Shown here: positions 10,943 to 22,263 of the stretch, piece by piece
Layout: every line of letters starts with the position of its first letter
Position numbering within the stretch: the stretch's first letter is position 1
Assembly: GCF_002127325.2 (NCBI RefSeq)
Contig: NC_035443.2
Coordinates: 147,636,415 to 147,700,414, forward strand
Source of the DNA: Helianthus annuus
Taxonomy: Eukaryota; Streptophyta; Magnoliopsida; Asterales; Asteraceae
Length of the DNA: 64,000 bases
Reading direction: 5' to 3'
Program-made: the position numbers and the translations under genes
Notes under the pieces: generated by a model
Seen by the model: the letters and a program-made list of their open reading frames with translations, nothing else
Told to the model about the DNA's origin: nothing
Databases searched by the model: none

Positions 10943-13073
10943 TTTCTTCCCTAGCCTTGAGCTAGTTGTAAGTGCTTCTAGTCAACTTCTTGTTCATGTT
11001 TGATGTGGTTAATAAGAGATTAGTCGGTTAAAAATTTATGAACATACAAGATCCAAATCTAAAAGTCTACTAAAATGATGAACAAGGTGGTTAATGAATG
11101 AATATTAGTGTAAAGCATGTAGATCTTGTGTGATTATGATTATTGGTTGATGATCTGAAGTATTGCTGGATAATATTAATGTTTGATGTTGTTGTGAATA
11201 CTAAACTTGTTAACGGTATCGATCGAACACGATTTAGAAGGTTAAACACTAAAAATCAGAATCTGTCCAAGTTTTACAGCCAACTTCAGTTGGCTGTAAA
11301 CAGGTCATAAACCTAACGAAAAACTGATATTTTAAGTCTAATATGTGATATTATGAAATACGGTTCTAATGGCACTGGAATCGTAATTTTTGGACTTCGT
11401 TTACTATTTTTAAAGTGTTAAATTGTAACAGCAACTTAAGCTGGATTTTGACAGCAATAAATGGGTGTCGTACTTTCAGTCATAACCTGAGTTTTGTGAT
11501 GAATCGGACCATGAAATTTGTACAGTGGATGACAACCGATGCTTGTGTAATTACCCCACTGGAATTTCGTAAATCGGACACTCGATGAATTTTTAATAAA
11601 TTGTTCCGTGGACTGTGGTCAGAAATACATAAATCTGAGTTCAGTCCGGAATATAAATTTTTATAAAATATTGGTAGTGAACCGGACCCCAATATTTTTA
11701 CACAATAAAATATGGAATGTTTACGACATCTTGTAAAAATTTGGGAATTTTTGGAATAATTTAACTATTTTATTAAAACGACCGAAAACTGCCGGTTTTG
11801 AATATTAATGCTGAATTGATATAAGTTGTGACCTTGCGTGTCTAAATGTCGAGTATGCTATCCGTGAATGATCTAACATGATATATATGTTATGTGCATT
11901 ATCATATGTTTGATTTTGAGTGGGGAATGGATGGGAAACTTAGAGGGGCATGAACCGTTAAAACGATGCATGTTGTGTGATAAATACGTGTAGGAACTTT
12001 GTGTTCTATTTGAGAGCCACTAAATGACTAACTGGTAAATTATATTAGGACGTGATTGACCGACCTTGACTGTTAGCTATATTGAGAATCTAACCGAGCA
12101 AACCAAGGTGAGTTCACACACTTTCTAAGGCATGGGATTCCCGGTGGTTTGGGAATGGGTTAAAGAATTTAAAACTGAATCTACATATCCTCCTTAGGTA
12201 GGATATGTACGGCCATCCTCCTTGGGTAGGATGCCAATATTACTCCTGCGTATTCTCCTTGGGTAGAACTACGTACGTTCGTCCTCCTTGGGTAGGACAA
12301 CAACCTTAAAACTTACTAGACAAAACTCTATCATAAGTCCCTCATTTTATATCGACTTAATCGCCGAGGCCAATGGCGAGCGGGTCATTAGTTAATAGCG
12401 CTATTAGGTTTAACAAACCTCACACCGTGCCAGTCGGACGGGCGTGTTCTAATGGACTATGGCAAACCGTCAGTGATGATAGACACTGATGTAGGGCACA
12501 ACTTACTTGCGTAGTAGTCGATATCATACGGTCTAGTGGTTCACATGGGGAAGCCCCCACTAATCATGGAAATGGTTTGGGTAATAAAGAATGAACTGGT
12601 TAATCTTACTTTCAACTACGGGGTAACCCCCACGGCAATTACGCCAACGAAAGACAAACCACGTTTTCAGAAACAACTTAAAACTAAACAACTAAACGTG
12701 AACTCACTCAACTTTGTTGTTGACTCGTTGTTACATGCCTTACAGGTCGTTAAATGCTTGGAGCTTGCACGAGGAAGGAGTCGTTGTGGGATACGGACTG
12801 TCATGTTCCGTAATAAACACTTAATCTTTATGAACTTATTAAATCTACGTTTTGGATTTTAAACTTATGGACTATGAACTTATATTTTGGTATCACGTAT
12901 TATGCTTCCGCTGTTTAATTTAAAACTTGGTTAACTGGCTTTTGGTCACCAATTGTATTGTGGTTGGTTTTATTTACTTAAATACCTTGTTCAATATGAT
13001 TGGTGGCTCGATCCTGGTCACGTCACGCCTCCAAGCGGTGGTACTCCGCATGGTGGATTTTGGGGGTGTGACA
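10885..13073 (+). repeat. T3 3' LTR, 5'-truncated
   Basis: It matches the 5' LTR from about 4439 to its end. The junction occurs inside CTAAC, shared by the pol side (...GAACCTAAC) and the LTR side (GGAGCTAAC). This suggests illegitimate recombination at a microhomology that removed the end of pol, the PPT and the LTR promoter. The ORF at 12536-12862 has a twin at 6089-6415 simply because both are LTR sequence. Confidence 0.85.
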
Positions 13074-13078
13074 ATAGG

Positions 13079-13337
13079 TGTCTAGGATACTATGATTCCT
13101 GATCGTTATGGAATCAAGTTAGGTGGTCTAGAAACCCACGAATAAAATCTGAGTTGTCAGAACAATTATTTATCTTTGAGAAAAAAATGTCTGTAATAAC
13201 TATTTATGCTTTATATGTTTATGCTATGGGACATGAACGTTAAATATGTTGTCACTAATAGTGTTATGGATTCTCTTGGACAATCTGTTTCGCTCAGTGC
13301 CTCAGCCCGATGTTTCCGCCATCGGTTAGGTGTGACA
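13079..13337 (+). repeat. T2 5' LTR, second part
   Basis: It continues the T2 LTR after T3 and ends GGTGTGACA at 13337. The same sequence ends the element at 51740. The TSD copy of T3 (ATAGG) occupies 13074-13078. Confidence 0.85.
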
Positions 13338-13340
13338 GAT

Positions 13341-13352
13341 TGGTATCAGAGC
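13341..13352 (+). other. T2 primer-binding site
   Basis: TGGTATCAGAGC follows 3 bases after the 5' LTR end and is complementary to the 3' end of initiator tRNA-Met by the usual plant LTR-element rule. Confidence 0.85.
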
Positions 13353-14050
13353 AATAACTATAGGGAATTAGGTAAGACACGACCTAGTCCGGGTTCGATG
13401 TCTTAGAATTGACCTAGTCTATAATCTAAGTTCAAACAGACCACCTTGTGCGAGCCCAGTAGGGGTTCTGCACGAGCTTATTTCTGTTACTCTCTCGACT
13501 CACGAATATACTACACTCTACCGGCTTTTCCTAAGGTCGAACACTACCACTTAGCCTTTCCTAAGGCTAGCGACACACACGATTTTCGAAAACACTCGCA
13601 TAACACAACAGAGTGATTTGGTCGAGATTAGGTGTGAAAACCAAGAACTCTCGATAAAATCGCTCACTCTACGCGCATTTTTACTATAAACACGAGAATT
13701 TGCGTTGAGTCAGGAGTGAAATCCATATGTTGATGAAATTCTCCCTATCTACCTCTCGTGGTTTACCACACAAACAGGAGCGGAGTTGTTAAGTTAGGGG
13801 TGAAACCCGCATCTTAATGACTTGTTCCGCTCTCTATTTTGGTTTTACAAAACCCTCACCAAAGTCTCAATGGATTCCAATGACCTGAGTTGCATAATAA
13901 TCGAATGGGATGAGTGCCATTCACCGTATGTCGGTGAAAGAGCACAGTCTACTAGGCCAAAGCGTGTACTCAAAGTCCTTGTGACTAGTCGAGTCTCTTT
14001 GGGTAGCCGATGTCTAACACCCAGGACAATCTATTTTCAGCGGCTTCGGG
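13353..14050 (+). other. T2 untranslated leader, first part
   Basis: This is noncoding leader between PBS and gag, interrupted by T4 at 14051. It holds degenerate internal repeats around GGTGTGAAAACC / GAGTGAAATCC / GGGGTGAAACCC at about 13630, 13715 and 13800. The 77-codon frame at 13822-14055 crosses the T4 border and is not a gene. Confidence 0.65.
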
Positions 14051-15405
14051 TGTAAGGACCTTCAAAAATGTCCCTAAACAACCCATAACTAAAAACCCGG
14101 ACCCCTGAAACCCTAATCCATATCAAAAACCAAGAAATCTAGAAAACTGGGTTTCAGGCGGGCCGCGTAAGGGTTAAGCATGTCCTTACGCGGGCCACGT
14201 CAACTCCAGTTTGACCGGATAAGCATCCGGGACCACGTGGTGACTACCTAGTGACCCTACTCGTGACCAACCAGACCTACGCATAGATTAGGCGGCCACG
14301 CGGGCCGCGTAAATGTTAACTATGGGTTTACGCGGGCCACGTAAAACCCAAATTCAGGCTATAAATAGCCTGTGCATGGGGCTTCATTCTGTTGTCGAAA
14401 ACATTCAATCAAAACGAAAGTATACTGTCCCAAACTCGAAATTACTTTCATAAATAGCGAGGTGCTGCTACGATACCAGGTATTAACTCGATCGCTGCTA
14501 CGATTCAATGTCCGATCGATTGAAACTATCCGATGAATGTTTAAGTGCTGCTCAAATTAGGGTTTATACTTTGTCATTCGTCGTGAATTCGATGGATGTT
14601 TAAGTATTGCACTTTGTCATTCGTCGTGAGGGTTTAATCTCGTGAGTTATCGTAAATGCAGTATTAGTTACTGACCTAGTTCGTGTGCATTGTTATTTAA
14701 ATTAGGTTAACAGGCTAATCAGTAGGCTAAACTCTGCCCGCATAAATCTGCAATGTGAGTCATTCTCTTTTTACCAAACTTGCTTTCAAAATCATGTTTG
14801 TTTTCAAAGTTATAATTACAGGGATTAAGTCTTTGTAGTCTTCAAATACAGCCGGTATGTGGGGTTTTGTATACATTACTTGATATCCGTCACCATTGGA
14901 CAATGGGTTAGCCAAGGGGTGATATGACCATAATCACAGACACCATTGGACAACGAGATAGCCAATAGGTGGTCGAGTGACAAATACCGTGGGTATATGG
15001 TTGACATATATAAACATTGTAATTTCTCTTAATACTGGAAATTATATCAATGTGTCATTTTTAGACAAAAAGAATGATTCACTTAGTAGTTCCCCGCTGA
15101 CAAAACATTTTTAAAACATGTTTCAGGTGATCTGTTGTGATCCAGTAAAAGTGCCATGAAGCACTACAAGCTTAAGGAAGTGGCTCAATATAAATAAAGA
15201 AACATGTTTTGTAAAATAAAGATTTCCCAGCGAAATCACTTTATTGTAAATTACGGGGTTTATCCTAAATTATGAAATAAACTAAACGGGCATTTCAAGC
15301 TTTAAAAGATCCTGTATAAAATCTTTCACTGTCGCATCAATTAAATACCACGGGGTTCCTGTCTCGCGGCTCTTGACCGGGTCAAACCGGGCTAGGGCCG
15401 TGACA
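14051..15405 (+). repeat. T4 5' LTR
   Basis: The U3 carries CpG-rich inverted repeats built on GCGGGCCGCGTAA / TTACGCGGGCCACG (about 14157-14210 and 14290-14345) and TATAAATA at 14360-14367. A 40-bp direct repeat around 14570-14625 (TTTGTCATTCGTCGTGA) is present here and single in the 3' LTR. The end is GGCCGTGACA. Confidence 0.85.
14360..14367 (+). promoter_or_regulatory. TATA box in T4 5' LTR
   Basis: TATAAATA lies about 15 bp after the last CpG-rich inverted repeat. It falls in the segment that is deleted from the 3' LTR. Confidence 0.6.
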
Positions 15406-15413
15406 CGAAAAGG

Positions 15414-15426
15414 TGGTATCAGAGCC
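15414..15426 (+). other. T4 primer-binding site
   Basis: TGGTATCAGAGCC begins 9 bases after the LTR end, a longer gap than in T2, T3 or T7. Confidence 0.8.
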
Positions 15427-16082
15427 ACTAATTTAAGCCAATTAAGTATTTAGAGATACTTAAATTTTTACTAATTACCATTTTGTGATTACATGTTTTA
15501 TGAGTTGAATATTTATTTACAGTATGGGTAAACAAAGACTTTCGGACATCTATGATAAATTAGATACTTCACCAAAAGAAAAAAGGAACTTCATCCTCGA
15601 AATACCTAGCAGATACTGAGGAAGGAATATTTGTTTGTAAAGCACAATTTGAAAAACCACTTTCTCCTAATAAAAGAAGTTTGATTATTAGGAAAAGTCA
15701 AGAGAAAATAAAGAAGCCACAACCAAAAAGGATGCCTAAAGAGACACAGGAAATAGGCAATAATCCACCCTGGGAAGATGAGTTAGATGAAAAATGGGCA
15801 GATCTCTATATGTTAGCCACCGTAGTAGTAAATACTAATCTTTAAACCACCAATACCCTGACCCAGTATTAGCACCCATATCATCTACAATCAAGAAACT
15901 CTAAAGAGAAAATTTTACCCAGTAAATAAATAAATTTACAATAAACCCTAGTGTGTTTTAAATTTTAGTTGTCCTTTGTATAAAAATTTGTCACACGGTA
16001 TGCAATAATACTTGAATGTTTATCTATGAACTTTTATTATTATAAAATTTTAACTTAGCATTTTGTGTGCATTTTTGCATAT
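15427..16082 (+). other. T4 leader with remnants of a short upstream reading frame
   Basis: An ATG near 15525 opens a lysine-rich frame that soon breaks. Fragments with similar composition follow until about 15845. No known domain is seen. The rest is AT-rich noncoding leader. Confidence 0.45.
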
Positions 16083-16492
16083 ATGCTAAACAGCATGAAT
16101 GAGTTATCTGATGCCCTAGAGAATCTCAATCTCTATCCTGTGAAAGTGGAAGTTTCCAACGACTTTGCTGGTAACTTTGCTGATATAGAGGAACCTATGG
16201 AATTTCAAGCTCCACCTCCGGAGAAATCAAAGCCTAAGAAAAGGAGAAGATTTGTAGGTTGGAGGAAAATACGTAGGAGGAAACCGGCAACTAGGAAAAT
16301 TCCCAAAATAGAAAACCCCATGGATAAAGGAAAAGGAATCGAGATCGGGGAAAGTTCTAGGCAAGCATGAATAGAAATCGGGCAAGGTTCTAGGCAAACA
16401 GGAATAGAAATTGGGGAAAGTTCTAAACAAATCGAGGAATTGCCACTACAGGAAGAATTAGATCGCATACTGGCAAGTTGTGATGTCATTAG
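16083..16492 (+). pseudogene. T4 accessory ORF upstream of gag, 5' part
   Basis: A frame with ATG at 16083 encodes a Pro/Lys/Arg-rich protein (KKRRRFVGWRKIRRRK is strongly basic and resembles a nuclear-localisation or nucleic-acid-binding stretch). A TGA at 16368-16370 interrupts it, after which the same frame continues to 16492, where T5 is inserted. A 36-bp unit encoding GIEIGESSRQ-like repeats occurs three times at about 16337-16434. I do not recognise the protein. Its place before gag in a chromovirus is unusual. Confidence 0.5.
16337..16434 (+). repeat. 36-bp coding minisatellite, three units
   Basis: Three consecutive variants of a unit encoding (G)IEIG(E/Q)(S/G)SRQ occur inside the T4 accessory ORF. 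The middle unit begins just after the TGA stop. Confidence 0.75.
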
Positions 16493-16924
16493 TGTAGGAT
16501 CGTGTGACGTCCTGATGAGTCGATCAGAAGAGCGCTTAGACAGAATCAGAGGCGGAATTCATTGATTCGGTCTTCGTTTAGCTTGTATTCACTATTAATT
16601 GTCTCTTGTATTGATTATAACGAATATACAGTCACGGAGACACTTCGACAGAGCTTCGCTGTCGGAAATCACAACTGTTACAACTAAAATCGTTTGAAGC
16701 CTATATATACTAGATAGCCTGACCGTTTGAACATGCTCAAACGGTCAGCAAACCTTCAAACGGTCAGCCTCTTCAAACGGACAACTTCAAACGGTCAGCC
16801 TCTTCAAACGACCAGGCTTCATTCAAACGGCCAGGCTTGTTTTTCCTTGATTTCTAGCCCAATCTGACCTCCAAAGAACCCAAGACTCGGCATAAGACGA
16901 AGACGACAGATGACTGCACCAACA
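16493..16924 (-). repeat. T5 3' LTR (left)
   Basis: The sense promoter TATATATAGG lies at about 16704-16712 on the complement. Sense-upstream of it is an array of CAAACGG-type motifs at about 16734-16835, with five to seven copies. Confidence 0.85.
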
Positions 16925-17826
16925 GACTCCCCCTCAGATGTTGACGAGTCTTAAGTGTCGAGTCTTCATAAACTTCAGTCTTTATTAGTCTCTAGGCTTC
17001 CCTATCTGTCTTTTCTTTCAAAACTTCAGACTCCCCCTTGCGATATGCTGGTATTTCTTCAGATCATCAGCATCATCAACTTTAGGATCGTTGTCTGTCT
17101 TTTCATTTTATCCAGGATCTTCTTCTCTTTGGCTCTAGCTTCGTCAGACTCCCCCTTTCATCATGATGGGATCGCTATCTGGAATTTGCTATTACCCGGA
17201 GATCAAATCCTAGCTTTATCTCTGTTAAGCTCATTTCCTGCACACTTCTCATCGAAACATAAGTTTTTACTTAAATCAATAAGTAAAACTTACTAGAAAT
17301 TGTTACACCAAGTTCAAATTAATGACCCTGATTAACTAATCAAATTTTTCTTTCTCAAAATAAATTTCTTCTGTTAAACTCACACTCCCAAACCTGTTCA
17401 TCATGTTCAGCACTTGAAATTTTGAATATCAGCTCTTCATCACCAGTTGTCAAAAATCTTTTTGGATTTTCAAAATATGAAACATAAATGCAAAACTTAA
17501 ATGCAGAAAAGAAATATGTACAAACATATTTTTGTGAATTTGCGAAAGAGGATCATATCAGTTTTTAGACACATCACATACACCGTTAAGCTTTTAATCA
17601 TTTTAAGCTCTAAATGATTCACGTAGATTGACGATATAGTTGTCCTCTTAAATTTTCATACAATTTTCAATCTATTCAGGATACTATTTAAGTGTTTTAT
17701 GAACTTAGTTCGATTCATGTGTCCCACCTCTTGAATATACTCCCGTATCCAGAATCCCAATATTCAGTCTTACAGGTATGAATACTACAATGATATCTGT
17801 ACATAAATTAGGGGAATAAATGCGAG

Positions 17827-17876
17827 AACTGAGAGATCTCAGGTCAGAACTTCCGTTCAGCAGAGAGATATCAGTT
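17827..17876 (-). ncRNA. Conserved hairpin, T5 copy 2 (sense order)
   Basis: The outer stem pairs AACTGA (17827-17832) with TCAGTT (17871-17876), and ATCTC (17836-17840) with GAGAT (17865-17869). The loop holds an inner stem GAAC/GTTC (17847-17850 / 17855-17858). In sense orientation it closes a GGAA tetraloop of GNRA type and is followed by CTGACCT. The call as a functional RNA element is inference; the pairing is seen in sequence. Confidence 0.6.
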
Positions 17877-17991
17877 TCGACTTAGCAGTGTGTCCCCTTT
17901 AGAGGATCTTTTCAGCTACAACCGATGATTATCAATTTTATTGTCTAATCAGCTGAGGGCTTTATGCTATGTTTCAAGCATTTTGCGGAAA

Positions 17992-18047
17992 GTATTAGCC
18001 AAGGACTAGGTCAGAACTACCGTTCAGCAGAAGTCCCAGAATAATAC
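17992..18047 (-). ncRNA. Conserved hairpin, T5 copy 1 (sense order)
   Basis: The outer stems are GTATTA (17992-17997) with TAATAC (18042-18047) and GGACT (18003-18007) with AGTCC (18032-18036). The inner stem GAAC/GTTC (18014-18017 / 18022-18025) carries a sense loop GGTA, not a strict GNRA. Both outer stems match those of T7 copy 1 in position and sequence. Confidence 0.6.
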
Positions 18048-18839
18048 CCCAGACATTATAGAGTATAAACACCTAGTATATCAGAATACGAAATCTTTCA
18101 AACGAGATTTCATGGGTTACCTATATATCCAAGTAGTGTTCCCCACGAATTTCACAAGTTTGAAATTTTAGGTTTATATCCCAAATAAATCTACTAAATG
18201 TATGAAAACCTATCGTCACATCATCAGTGAGACCATTTATCACATTTGACATTACATTTCTTTAGCGTGATGTGATAGTCCAACTGATTTACTATCATTT
18301 CCTCTTGTTTCGCAACAAAACTCATTTTTACAATTTTTCAATGTTTTTGACATTTTCAAATTTTCTAATTTTTTTAAAATTTTTCTCCCCCTAAAATCAA
18401 AATATGTTTCAATTTTGATTTTCTGGAAAATTTGAAACAAACTTTACAAACTTGACAACTTGATGAGAATCGCATCAGTTCTCCATCTACCTGGTATAAA
18501 CAATCAGAACTCCCCCTCACAACAAACTATTTTCCCATTGTGATTTCAAAACACTTAAGTTTGTTTTAATCAAAATGGTTTTTCCGAAAAAATAAGTTTG
18601 TTTACCACACATTTGTAGATTCGGGGTTACTTCATCACATTGTTTTCTTCAAACATTTTTAAAGATTTATCATTTCCAGTTTCAAAAACTCAAACATCAT
18701 TTGTAGAAAATCAAGTACAACTTAATGTCCTTGATTTACCACATGTAAGGCGAAAAATCACCAAAGTGAAATTTCTCAAGAAAGATGCCGATACATGTTC
18801 CACGCTTACCAACCTGGGAACTCCGGCAAGTCAGGTTTT

Positions 18840-21108
18840 TCATTTAAACAGATTCACCCAAGCCTGACGGTCCTTGGGTGATTTCGAATTCTTATTCAAC
18901 AATGGTGGAAAATTTGTATCATCCATTGTTAAATCTGAATTCTCCTTTTTTACCTCAACCAATGGCTCCTCTGGCTTCGACGAACCAGAATCATTGCCTG
19001 CAGGTGGCTTGTCTGACTTTGACCTGTCAGATTCATCGCCGACCTTTTTCTTCTTCTTATCTTCTTTCGTCCTCAGATTTGTATCTGATGAATCTGTATT
19101 GCTTGACTTTGCAATTGATGGGGTTGATTCACCAGAACTTTTATTCTTTCCAACGGATGAACCCGAGGACAATATCTTCTCCAGATATTCTCTTGCTTTC
19201 TTTCTTTTCTTCCTCAGTCTGTCTTTCTGCCCCTGTGAAAGCTTGACTTTCTTTTCTTGAATTTTCTGTTATTGAACTTTTGGTTTTAGAACCTTCTGTT
19301 CCTGGGGCTTGACTTTGACTGGAATCTTTGCCAATTTCTGAGAATTAACCCTCAATCTGTCATTCGATTTCCTTGGGCATTCTCTGGCAATGTGACATTT
19401 GATTTAGCAATTGTAGCATCTTCTGGTCTCATAACTCCAATTCCGGCAGTTAACAGCAATGTGTCCTTGATAACCGCATCGGTAACACACTCTGTTATCA
19501 TACTGTATACCACCTTCACACCAAACGCTCAAATCATAGCATTGTCTGGCTTGGTGATATTCTTTCCTCAAGTTTGCTGGATTTGGCTTTTGAGCACTGT
19601 GGTCCAACCTGCACCACTTATTACCAACAATTTTTGAGTTTTCATTTTTTACTTTTTGTAATTTTTCATTACGATTGGATGATCGATCTGATGAACTTTT
19701 ATTATGTTTTTGAAAATTTTTCTCATTCTTAATTTTTTGTTTCTGTTCCACTTTCTTCTTCAAAGGTTTTTGCTTAGAGCATTCTCCCTTTTCAGTCGAT
19801 TGTAGAACAGTTTTCTGAAAATTTTCTTTCAAATTTAAAAACAATTTTTGTTTTTCTAATTTTTCATTTTCATCATCAGATTTTTCATCGCAATCTTCAA
19901 CTTTGACATTGTCAAAGTTTGTGACATCGTCACTTATTGGAACAGAGTTGATTGGTTTTGGACACGGAAAATTCAACTTGTCAGATGAAGTCACAAAACC
20001 TTTCAACTTCTTTTCAAGTTCATCCATCTTGATTCTTGAATTCTCAACTTCTTTTTCAAGCTGAGAAATTCGTTCAAGATGAGACTTGATTGCTTTTTCA
20101 TTCTCAATCTTCTTGTTTTCAAGAACAGACTTTTCATTTTCCAAAACTTTTATCTGTTCTTGAAATTTCGTCTCGTTAGCTTTCAGATTTTTGTTCTCAA
20201 GCTTCATCCAGAAATCTTCATTTTCTGATGATTTCTGTTTGCTTTCAAAAACCTTTACATTTTCTTTCAAACTTTTGTTTTCAAATGTCAAACTGTTCAA
20301 CCCATCCAACAGTTTGTCATTTTCAGCTTTCAATTTCTCACAATTTTCCTGCAACATAAGAATCTGTTTAATATCAGCTTGCTTCTCGTCTTCCAACTTC
20401 TTGACTTTCGATGTCAAACTTTCCGCATCCTTCAAGAGTTTGTCATTATCAGTCTTGAAGTTGTCACATTCGAAGCATACTGTTTCAGAACATGAAGTTT
20501 CATTCTTCACAGATTCTTCAACCTTCGGCACATGTTCTTTCTCTATCTGATATGTACCTGCACCAAAGATTGTAACCGAGGATTTCTATTATCATCAATA
20601 TAACAACCTCTTTTCATATCATATACCAAATTTCTTTTTGCTGCCCAACAAACATTGATTCTTTTATTTATTTCAATTATCACATCTAAATTCAAATCAT
20701 CCAAATTCATTTTTATCTTATCCAATATTTCTCTCTTCTTTTGATAATTCTCATTATCGTGATTTTTAAGTTCGCTGATGAATTTATTCAGAGGTAATTT
20801 TGAAAAATTAGAATTTTCTTTCAAATTCTTCAAAAAATCATCCCATTCAGCTGATAAACCATTAGCAAACTTTGATATCTTATCAGCTTCTACTATCACT
20901 ATTTGATTTTCCTTCAAGTAGTCAATCAAACGATCAAAACGTTTCTCCAAATCATCCAATTTCTCATCTTTCTTACTCAGAAAACATTCGAAACGTTTAC
21001 TCCAAACATCTTTGGTAATTTCTGATAAGAACTACTAAAATATCCTCGATACCAATCATTCAATCTTTTAAGATCATTGTTTTCCTGCTCATCAAACTTC
21101 ATTGCCAT
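18840..21108 (-). pseudogene. T5 gag (coiled-coil, zinc-knuckle), frameshifted
   Basis: The start is set at the ATG on minus at 21108 (MAMKFDEQEN). The frame breaks near 20990 and again near 20540. Pieces at 20543-20959, 19404-20531 and 18840-19172 give a copia Gag: a partial capsid-like domain, a Lys/Glu-rich coiled coil, a zinc knuckle (CYRCGYQGHIAVNC) and a second knuckle whose codons are split by TAA at about 19401-19403. The last part is Ser/Lys/Asp-rich and ends RQAWVNLF. The closing AWV is shared with T7 (DAWVDI) and T8 (KAWVPI), which suggests a common Gag C-terminus. Confidence 0.75.
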
Positions 21109-22249
21109 TTTTCAACACAATCTGTTCAAATGAAAAACCAAGTTCAAACTATATCCTTCTTCAAACGGAACAGTTTCAAATGATAATGATCTTGTTCAAA
21201 CAGAAGTTGTTTCAAACGGTTAACTTGGACCTTTTTTTTTTAATATGGGCGGCAATCATAATGAATGTTAACAAGTGGGCGGTGGAACAACAAATTTGAA
21301 TTGGGCTATTTATTTTAGTGGGGCGGTGCGAGGATTTGGATTGGGCCGATTCAATTAACCAATCAATAAATGGGACGGTGCAATAGGATGGGATGGTTAT
21401 GAATCTTGGACGGTGATTAAATGGGCGGCAACTATTTTTGGGTTTCACATGTGAACATTTCCAACAACTTGAATATTACGGCAGGCTACAAAACACACGA
21501 TGGAAAATCCTATAGGACCTCACAAACCCACTACTTCCTTATTAATAATAAATCACCGACCCATCGTTTGAGATGTCAAAAGTGTTGTGAACCGTTTGAC
21601 TTTGTTTTAAACATTGATTGAGCTTATTGCTTTACCAATAACAGCACATGCAATCAATTTAATAAACTGATGACTTTGACAAACCGACACACATCACATG
21701 ATTCAATATAATTTTTCAAGCGGTCAGTATCAGATTTCAAACGGTGAAAAGTATTATATTTTTTTAAACGGTCGATGTATTTCAAACGATGGGATATGTT
21801 CAAACGATGGGAAGTATTTTTCAAACGACAGAACAACTTTTCAAACGGTTAGCCCAGTTTCAAACGATAGGAACCCTGTTTTCAAACGATGGATCCAAGT
21901 TTTCAAACGACCGGTTCAAACGGATGATGATCTTCAAACGATGGAACCAAATTTTCAAACGGAACCCATGATTTCAAACGATAGGATGTCAATTTCAAAC
22001 GATGGGATTGAAATTTCAAACGGTCAGACACTGTTCGTTCAAACGGACACCCTTTTTAAGCCATTTTTACCAATTTTACGTCGAGTTTTAAGCTGAGATT
22101 CTCAAGGCTTGATTAAAACACTGTTATGTATGTTATATGTGAAAATCAGCCATTTTTAACCGTGAAAAGTATCTAATTTTGAAAGAATGTGTAGAAAATC
22201 AGAATTTGCTAGCGAAAACGAGCTAAACGGTAAGAAGTCTTCCTCCTGA
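21109..22249 (-). repeat. T5 leader with a dense CAAACGG/CAAACGA array
   Basis: This is noncoding leader between PBS and gag. At about 21125-22050 the plus strand carries some two dozen copies of TTCAAACG(G/A)(T/C), at irregular 15-40 bp spacing and densest at 21715-22050. The same word forms the LTR array. The ORFs here (21212-21448, 21421-21621, 21654-21836, 21698-22096, 21789-21971) are chance frames through the repeats. Confidence 0.8.
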
Positions 22250-22261
22250 GCTCTGATACCA
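22250..22261 (-). other. T5 primer-binding site
   Basis: On the minus strand this reads TGGTATCAGAGC, 2 bases from the right LTR, which fixes the direction of the element. Confidence 0.85.
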
Positions 22262-22263
22262 AT

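Larger units (their letters stand above)
3978..13073 (+). mobile_element. T3: Ty3/gypsy Tekay-like element, internally deleted
   Basis: It starts TGTGACACCCC and ends GGTGTGACA with ATAGG duplications at 3973-3977 and 13074-13078. The 5' LTR is 3978-6626, followed by a near-consensus PBS, a degenerate gag region, a broken pol (7906-10884) and a 5'-truncated 3' LTR (10885-13073). The pol C-terminus, PPT and about 460 bp of the 3' LTR are missing. By hand count the shared LTR parts differ at roughly 28 of 2187 positions (about 98.7% identity). Confidence 0.85.
16925..18839 (-). other. T5 noncoding 3' region with PPT copies and hairpin module
   Basis: This 1.9-kb stretch between gag stop and 3' LTR has no gene; the ORFs at 16955-17296, 18252-18440 and 18640-18867 are chance frames. 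PPT-like CTCCCCCT complements occur at about 16926, 17028, 17148, 18385 and 18510. It contains the two conserved hairpins listed separately. In autonomous relatives pol would lie between gag and this region. Confidence 0.75.

Noticed and set aside
16925..18839. A hidden pol in T5
   Set aside because: All frames checked in the listed ORFs; no DDE, YVDD or RNase H motif occurs, and the sequence aligns with noncoding tail of T7.
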